Positions 57,801-64,000 of a stretch of 64,000 nucleotides of DNA are shown one piece after another. Location: contig JAUCBJ010006846.1 in NCBI GenBank assembly GCA_032718475.1, positions 1-64,000 of the forward strand. Reading direction: 5' to 3'. The notes under the pieces were generated by a model. It was not told the DNA's origin, ran no database searches, and saw nothing but the letters and a program-made list of their open reading frames with translations. Source of the DNA: Nemertoderma westbladi (lineage: Eukaryota > Xenacoelomorpha > Nemertodermatida > Nemertodermatidae). Numbering within the stretch: position 1 is the first letter of the stretch; each line of letters opens with the position of its first letter. The position numbers and the translations under genes were made by a program.

Positions 57801-60800
57801 CTCGATTCGATTCTAATTAGTTTGAAGAACCTCACTGTTAATTATGCTCTCAAACTACATAGGATTCTGTTGTCACACGATTCGATTCTAATTAGTTTGA
57901 AGAACCTCACTGATAATTATGCTCTCAAACTACATAGGATTCTGTTGTCACTCGATTCGATTCTAATTAGTTTGAAGAACCTCACTGTTAATTATGCTCT
58001 CAAACTACATAGGATTCTGTTGTCACACGATTCGATTCTAATTAGTTTGAAGAACCTCACTGATAATTATGCTCTCAAACTACATAGGATTCTGTTGTCA
58101 CTCGATTCGATTATAATTAGTTTGAAGAACCTCACTGTTAATTATGCTCTCAAACTACATAGGATTCTGTTGTCACACGATTCGATTCTAATTAGTTTGA
58201 AGAACCTCACTGTTAATTATGCTCTCAAACTACATAGGATTCTGTTGTCACACGATTCGATTCTAATTAGTTTGAAGAACCTCACTGATAATTATGCTCT
58301 CAAACTACATAGGATTCTGTTGTCACACGATTCGATTCTAATTAGTTTGAAGAACCTCACTGATAATTATGCTCTCAAACTACATAGGATTCTGTTGTCA
58401 CTCGATTCGATTCTAATTAGTTTGAAGAACCTCACTGTTAATTATGCTCTCAAACTACATAGGATTCTGTTGTCACTCGATTCGATTATAATTAGTTTGA
58501 AGAACCTCACTGTTAATTATGCTCTCAAACTACATAGGATTCTGTTGTCACACGATTCGATTCTAATTAGTTTGAAGAACCTCACTGTTAATTATGCTCT
58601 CAAACTACATAGGATTCTGTTGTCACACGATTCGATTCTAATTAGTTTGAAGAACCTCACTGATAATTATGCTCTCAAACTACATAGGATTCTGTTGTCA
58701 CACGATTCGATTCTAATTAGTTTGAAGAACCTCACTGATAATTATGCTCTCAAACTACATAGGATTCTGTTGTCACTCGATTCGATTCTAATTAGTTTGA
58801 AGAACCTCACTGTTAATTATGCTCTCAAACTACATAGGATTCTGTTGTCACACGATTCGATTCTAATTAGTTTGAAGAACCTCACTGATAATTATGCTCT
58901 CAAACTACATAGGATTCTGTTGTCACTCGATTCGATTCTAATTAGTTTGAAGAACCTCACTGATAATTATGCTCTCAAATTACATAGGATTATGTTGTCA
59001 CTCGATTCGATTCTAACTAGGTTGAAGAACCTCACTGATAATTATGCTCTCAAACTACATAGGATTCTGTTGTCACTCGATTCGATTCTAATTAGTTTGA
59101 AGAACCTCACTGATAATTATGCTCTCAAACTACATAGGATTCTGTTGTCACTCGATTCGATTCTAATTAGTTTGAAGAACCTCACTGCTAATTATGCTCT
59201 CAAACTACATAGGATTCTGTTGTCACTCGATTCGATTCTAATTAGGTTGAAGAACCTCACTGTTAATTATGATCTCAAACTACATAGGATTCTGTTGTCA
59301 CTCGATTCGATTCTAATTAGTTTGAAGAACCTCACTGATAATTATGCTCTCAAACTACATAGGATTCTGTTGTCACACGATTCGATTCTAATTAGTTTGA
59401 AGAACCTCACTGTTAATTATGCTCTCAAACTACATAGGATTCTGTTGTCACACGATTCGATTCTAATTAGTTTGAAGAACCTCACTGATAATTATGCTCT
59501 CAAACTACATAGGATTCTGTTGTCACTCGATTCGATTCTAATTAGTTTGAAGAACCTCACTGATAATTATGCTCTCAAATTACATAGGATTATGTTGTCA
59601 CTCGATTCGATTCTAATTAGGTTGAAGAACCTCGCTGATAATTATGCTCTCAAACTACATAGGATTCTGTTGTCACTCGATTCGATTCTAATTAGTTTGA
59701 AGAACCTCACTGATAATTATGCTCTCAAACTACATAGGATTCTGTTGTCACTCGATTCGATTCTAATTAGTTTGAAGAACCTCACTGCTAATTATGCTCT
59801 CAAACTACATAGGATTCTGTTGTCACTCGATTCGATTCTAATTAGGTTGAAGAACCTCACTGTTAATTATGATCTCAAACTACATAGGATTCTGTTGTCA
59901 CTCGATTCGATTCTAATTAGTTTGAAGAACCTCACTGATAATTATGCTCTCAAACTACATAGGATTCTGTTGTCACACGATTCGATTCTAATTAGTTTGA
60001 AGAACCTCACTGTTAATTATGCTCTCAAACTACATAGGATTCTGTTGTCACACGATTCGATTCTAATTAGTTTGAAGAACCTCACTGATAATTATGCTCT
60101 CAAACTACATAGGATTCTGTTGTCACACGATTCGATTCTAATTAGTTTGAAGAACCTCACTGATAATTATGCTCTCAAACTACATAGGATTTTGTTGTCA
60201 CTCGATTCGATTCTAATTAGTTTGAAGAACCTCACTGTTAATTATGCTCTCAAACTACATAGGATTCTGTTGTCACACGATTCGATTCTAATTAGTTTGA
60301 AGAACCTCACTGATAATTATGCTCTCAAACTACATAGGATTCTGTTGTCACTCGATTCGATTCTAATTAGTTTGAAGAACCTCACTGATAATTATGCTCT
60401 CAAACTACATAGGATTCTGTTGTCACTCGATTCGATTCTAATTAGTTTGAAGAACCTCACTGCTAATTATGCTCTCAAACTACATAGGATTCTGTTGTCA
60501 CTCGATTCGATTCAAATTAGGTTGAAGAACCTCACTGTTAATTATGCTCTCAAACTACATAGGATTCTGTTGTCACTCGATTCGATTTTAATTAGTTTGA
60601 AGAACCTCACTGATAATTATGCTCTCAAACTACATAGGATTCTGTTGTCACTCGATTCGATTATAATTAGTTTGAAGAACCTCACTGTTAATTATGCTCT
60701 CAAACTACATAGGATTCTGTTGTCACTCGATTCGATTCTAATTAGGTTGAAGAACCTCACTGTTAATTATGCTCTCAAACTACATAGGATTCTGTTGTCA

Positions 60801-63800
60801 CTCGATTCGATTATAATTAGTTTGAAGAACCTCACTGTTAATTATGCTCTCAAACTACATAGGATTCTGTTGTCACTCGATTCGATTAAATTAGGTTGAA
60901 GAACCTCACTGCTAATTATGCTCTCAAACTACATAGGATTCTGTTGTCACTCGATTCGATTCTAATTAGGTTGAAGAACCTCACTGTTAATTATGCTCTC
61001 AAACTACATAGGATTCTGTTGTCACTCGATTCGATTCTAATTAGGTTGAAGAACCTCACTGTTAATTATGATCTCAAACTACATAGGATTCTGTTGTCAC
61101 GATTCGATTCTAATTAGTTTGAAGAACCTCACTGTTAATTATGCTCTCAAACTACATAGGATTCTGTTGTCACGATTCGATTCTAATTAGTTTGAAGAAC
61201 CTCACTGTTAATTATGCTCTCAAACTACATAGGATTCTGTTGTCACGATTCGATTCTAATTAGTTTGAAGAACCTCACTGTTAATTATGATCTCAAACTA
61301 CATAGGATTCTGTTGTCACTCGATTCGATTCTAATTAGGTTGAAGAACCTCACTGTTAATTATGCTCTCAAACTACATAGGATTCTGTTGTCACGATTCG
61401 ATTATAATTAGTTTGAAGAACCTCACTGTTAATTATGATCTCAAACTACACAGGATTCTGTTGTCACGATTCGATTATAATTAGTTTGAAGAACCTCACG
61501 GTTAATTATGATCTCAAACTACATAGGATTCTGTTGTCACTCGATTCGATTCTAATTAGGTTGAAGAACCTCACTGTTAATTATGCTCTCAAACTACATA
61601 GGATTCTGTTGTCACTCGATTCGATTCTAATTAGGTTGAAGAACCTCACTGTTAATTATGCTCTCAAACTACATAGGATTCTGTTGTCACTCGATTCGAT
61701 TCTAATTAGTTTGAAGAACCTCACTGTTAATTATGATCTCAAACTACATAGGATTCTGTTGTCACTCGATTCGATTCTAATTAGGTTGAAGAACCTCACT
61801 GTTAATTATGCTCTCAAACTACATAGGATTCTGTTGTCACGATTCGATTCTAATTAGGTTGAAGAACCTCACTGTTAATTATGATCTCAAACTACATAGG
61901 ATTCTGTTGTCACTCGATTCGATTCTAATTAGGTTGAAGAACCTCACTGTTAATTATGCTCTCAAATTACATAGGATTCTGTTGTCACTCGATTCGATTC
62001 TAATTAGGTTGAAGAACCTCACTGTTAATTATGCTCTCAAACTACATAGGATTCTGTTGTCACTCGATTCGATTCTAATTAGGTTGAAGAACCTCACTGA
62101 TAATTATGCTCTCAAATTACATAGGATTCTGTTGTCACTCGATTCGATTCTAATTAGTTTGAAGAACCTCACTGCTAATTATGCTCTCAAACTACATAGG
62201 ATTCTGTTGTCACTCGATTCGATTATAATTAGTTTGAAGAACCTCACTGCTAATTATGCTCTCAAACTACATAGGATTCTGTTGTCACTCGATTCGATTA
62301 TAATTAGTTTGAAGAACCTCACTGCTAATTATGCTCTCAAACTACATAGGATTCTGTTGTCACTCGATTCGATTCTAATTAGTTTGAAAAACCTCACTGC
62401 TAATTATGCTCTCAAACTACATAGGATTCTGTTGTCACTCGATTCGATTCTAATTAGTTTGAAGAACCTCACTGCTAATTATGCTCTCAAACTACATAGG
62501 ATTCTGTTGTCACTCGATTCGATTATAATTAGTTTGAAGAACCTCACTGCTAATTATGCTCTCAAACTACATAGGATTCTGTTGTCACTCGATTCGATTC
62601 TAATTAGTTTGAAGAACCTCACTGTTAATTATGCTCTCAGATTACATAGGATTCTGTTGTCACTCGATTCGATTATAATTAGTTTGAAGAACCTCACTGT
62701 TAATTATGCTCTCAAACTACATAGGATTCTGTTGTCACTCGATTCGATTCTAATTAGTTTGAAGAACCTCACTGATAATTATGCTCTCAAATTACATAGG
62801 ATTCTGTTGTCACTCGATTCGATTCTAATTAGTTTGAAGAACCTCACTGATAATTATGCTCTCAAACTACATAGGATTCTGTTGTCACTCGATTCGATTC
62901 TAATTAGTTTGAAGAACCTCACTGTTAATTATGCTCTCAAACTACATAGGATTCTGTTGTCACACGATTCGATTCTAATTAGTTTGAAGAACCTCACTGT
63001 TAATTATGCTCTCAAACTACAGAGGATTCTGTTGTCACACGATTCGATTCTAATTAGTTTGAAGAACCTCACTGATAATTATGCTCTCAAATTACATAGG
63101 ATTCTGTTGTCACTCGATTCGATTCTAATTAGTTTGAAGAACCTCACTGATAATTATGCTCTCAAACTACATAGGATTCTGTTGTCACTCGATTCGATTC
63201 TAATTAGTTTGAAGAACCTCACTGTTAATTATGCTCTCAAACTACATAGGATTCTGTTGTCACACGATTCGATTCTAATTAGTTTGAAGAACCTCACTGA
63301 TAATTATGCTCTCAAACTACATAGGATTCTGTTGTCACTCGATTCGATTCTAATTAGTTTGAAGAACCTCACTGTTAATTATGCTCTCAAACTACATAGG
63401 ATTCTGATGTCACACGATTCGATTCTAATTAGTTTGAAGAACCTCACTGATAATTATGCTCTCAAACTACATAGGATTCTGTTGTCACTCGATTCGATTA
63501 TAATTAGTTTGAAGAACCTCACTGTTAATTATGCTCTCAAACTACATAGGATTCTGTTGTCACACGATTCGATTCTAATTAGTTTGAAGAACCTCACTGT
63601 TAATTATGCTCTCAAACTACATAGGATTCTGTTGTCACACGATTCGATTCTAATTAGTTTGAAGAACCTCACTGATAATTATGCTCTCAAACTACATAGG
63701 ATTCTGTTGTCACACGATTCGATTCTAATTAGTTTGAAGAACCTCACTGATAATTATGCTCTCAAACTACATAGGATTCTGTTGTCACTCGATTCGATTC

Positions 63801-64000
63801 TAATTAGTTTGAAGAACCTCACTGTTAATTATGCTCTCAAACTACATAGGATTCTGTTGTCACACGATTCGATTCTAATTAGTTTGAAGAACCTCACTGA
63901 TAATTATGCTCTCAAACTACATAGGATTCTGTTGTCACTCGATTCGATTCTAATTAGTTTGAAGAACCTCACTGATAATTATGCTCTCAAATTACATAGG
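36857..64000. repeat. 75-bp satellite array, about 360 monomers, running off the right edge
   Basis: Head-to-tail monomers contain AGGATTCTGTTGTCACTCGA, TTCGATTCTAATTAGTTTGA, AGAACCTCACTGTTAATTAT and GCTCTCAAACTACAT. Standard length is 75 bp. Variants lack TC or AC in CACTCGATTCG (73 bp) or one base in GATTAAATTAGG (74 bp). Diagnostic sites are CTCGA/CACGA, TTCTAAT/TTATAAT, AGTTTG/AGGTTG, CTG(T/C/A)TAAT, ATG(C/A)TCTC and AA(C/T)TACAT. Combinations of these recur as higher-order units of 4 monomers (300 bp, about 45.1-45.8 kb), 8 monomers (600 bp, 59.0-60.2 kb) and about 2.0 kb (46-52 kb). The left edge is degenerate around 36857-36895. One plus-strand frame stays open through 75-bp monomers, giving spurious frames up to 1292 codons. 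Confidence 0.98.

Noticed and set aside
37164-61857. Long open frames of 25-residue Leu-rich repeats as one or more protein genes
   Set aside because: They follow from a 75-bp stop-free monomer, are broken wherever a 73- or 74-bp monomer occurs, and show mostly amino-acid-changing variants with no non-repeat domain attached.

Overview
The window reads as nuclear DNA of an animal, most likely a marine invertebrate. The evidence is two spliced exons of a conserved metazoan Rab regulator (DENND6), a membrane-anchored fibrinogen-domain gene, BEL/Pao and non-LTR retroelement remains, very large tandem arrays, AT-rich spacer, and dense small motifs such as AGGCCTAC and ACCGGTAT. Nothing indicates a prokaryotic or organellar origin. 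The species cannot be fixed from sequence alone.

Layout. 1-4340 is a 22-bp minisatellite running off the left edge. 4345-9552 (minus) is DENND6: exon 1 at 9345-9552, a 3.4-kb repeat-filled intron, and a single large GC-rich exon 2 at 4345-5954 whose stop codon lies 4 bp from the minisatellite. 9.6-19.7 kb is repeat-rich spacer. It holds a perfect 123-bp palindrome, two relics of one non-LTR retrotransposon family (the larger internally deleted but still open), dispersed repeats, an element with inverted ends, and G-rich minisatellites in opposite orientations. 19712-20764 (plus) encodes a type II membrane protein with a Thr-Pro stalk and a fibrinogen C-terminal domain. 21563-25751 (minus) is a decayed BEL/Pao gag-protease region, interrupted by an expanded GCCGCT tract and lacking reverse transcriptase. 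About 28.7-31.2 kb appears to be a small LTR-like element coding only for a double zinc-knuckle protein, with perfect hairpins ahead of its 3' repeat. 31.2-36.9 kb is AT-rich spacer with a 15-copy 38-bp minisatellite, inverted repeats, long G/C homopolymers and another retrotransposon 3' relic. From about 36.86 kb to the right edge is a 27-kb satellite of 75-bp monomers with several levels of higher-order repetition.

Function. Only DENND6 and the fibrinogen-domain gene look like intact host genes, and nothing suggests that they work together. The rest is mobile-element debris and tandem DNA. The long open frames in the 75-bp array are best explained by a monomer length divisible by three, because nearly all monomer variants change the amino acid. 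The least familiar items are the zinc-knuckle-only element, the perfect palindrome, the DENND6/minisatellite junction, and the layered structure of the two arrays.
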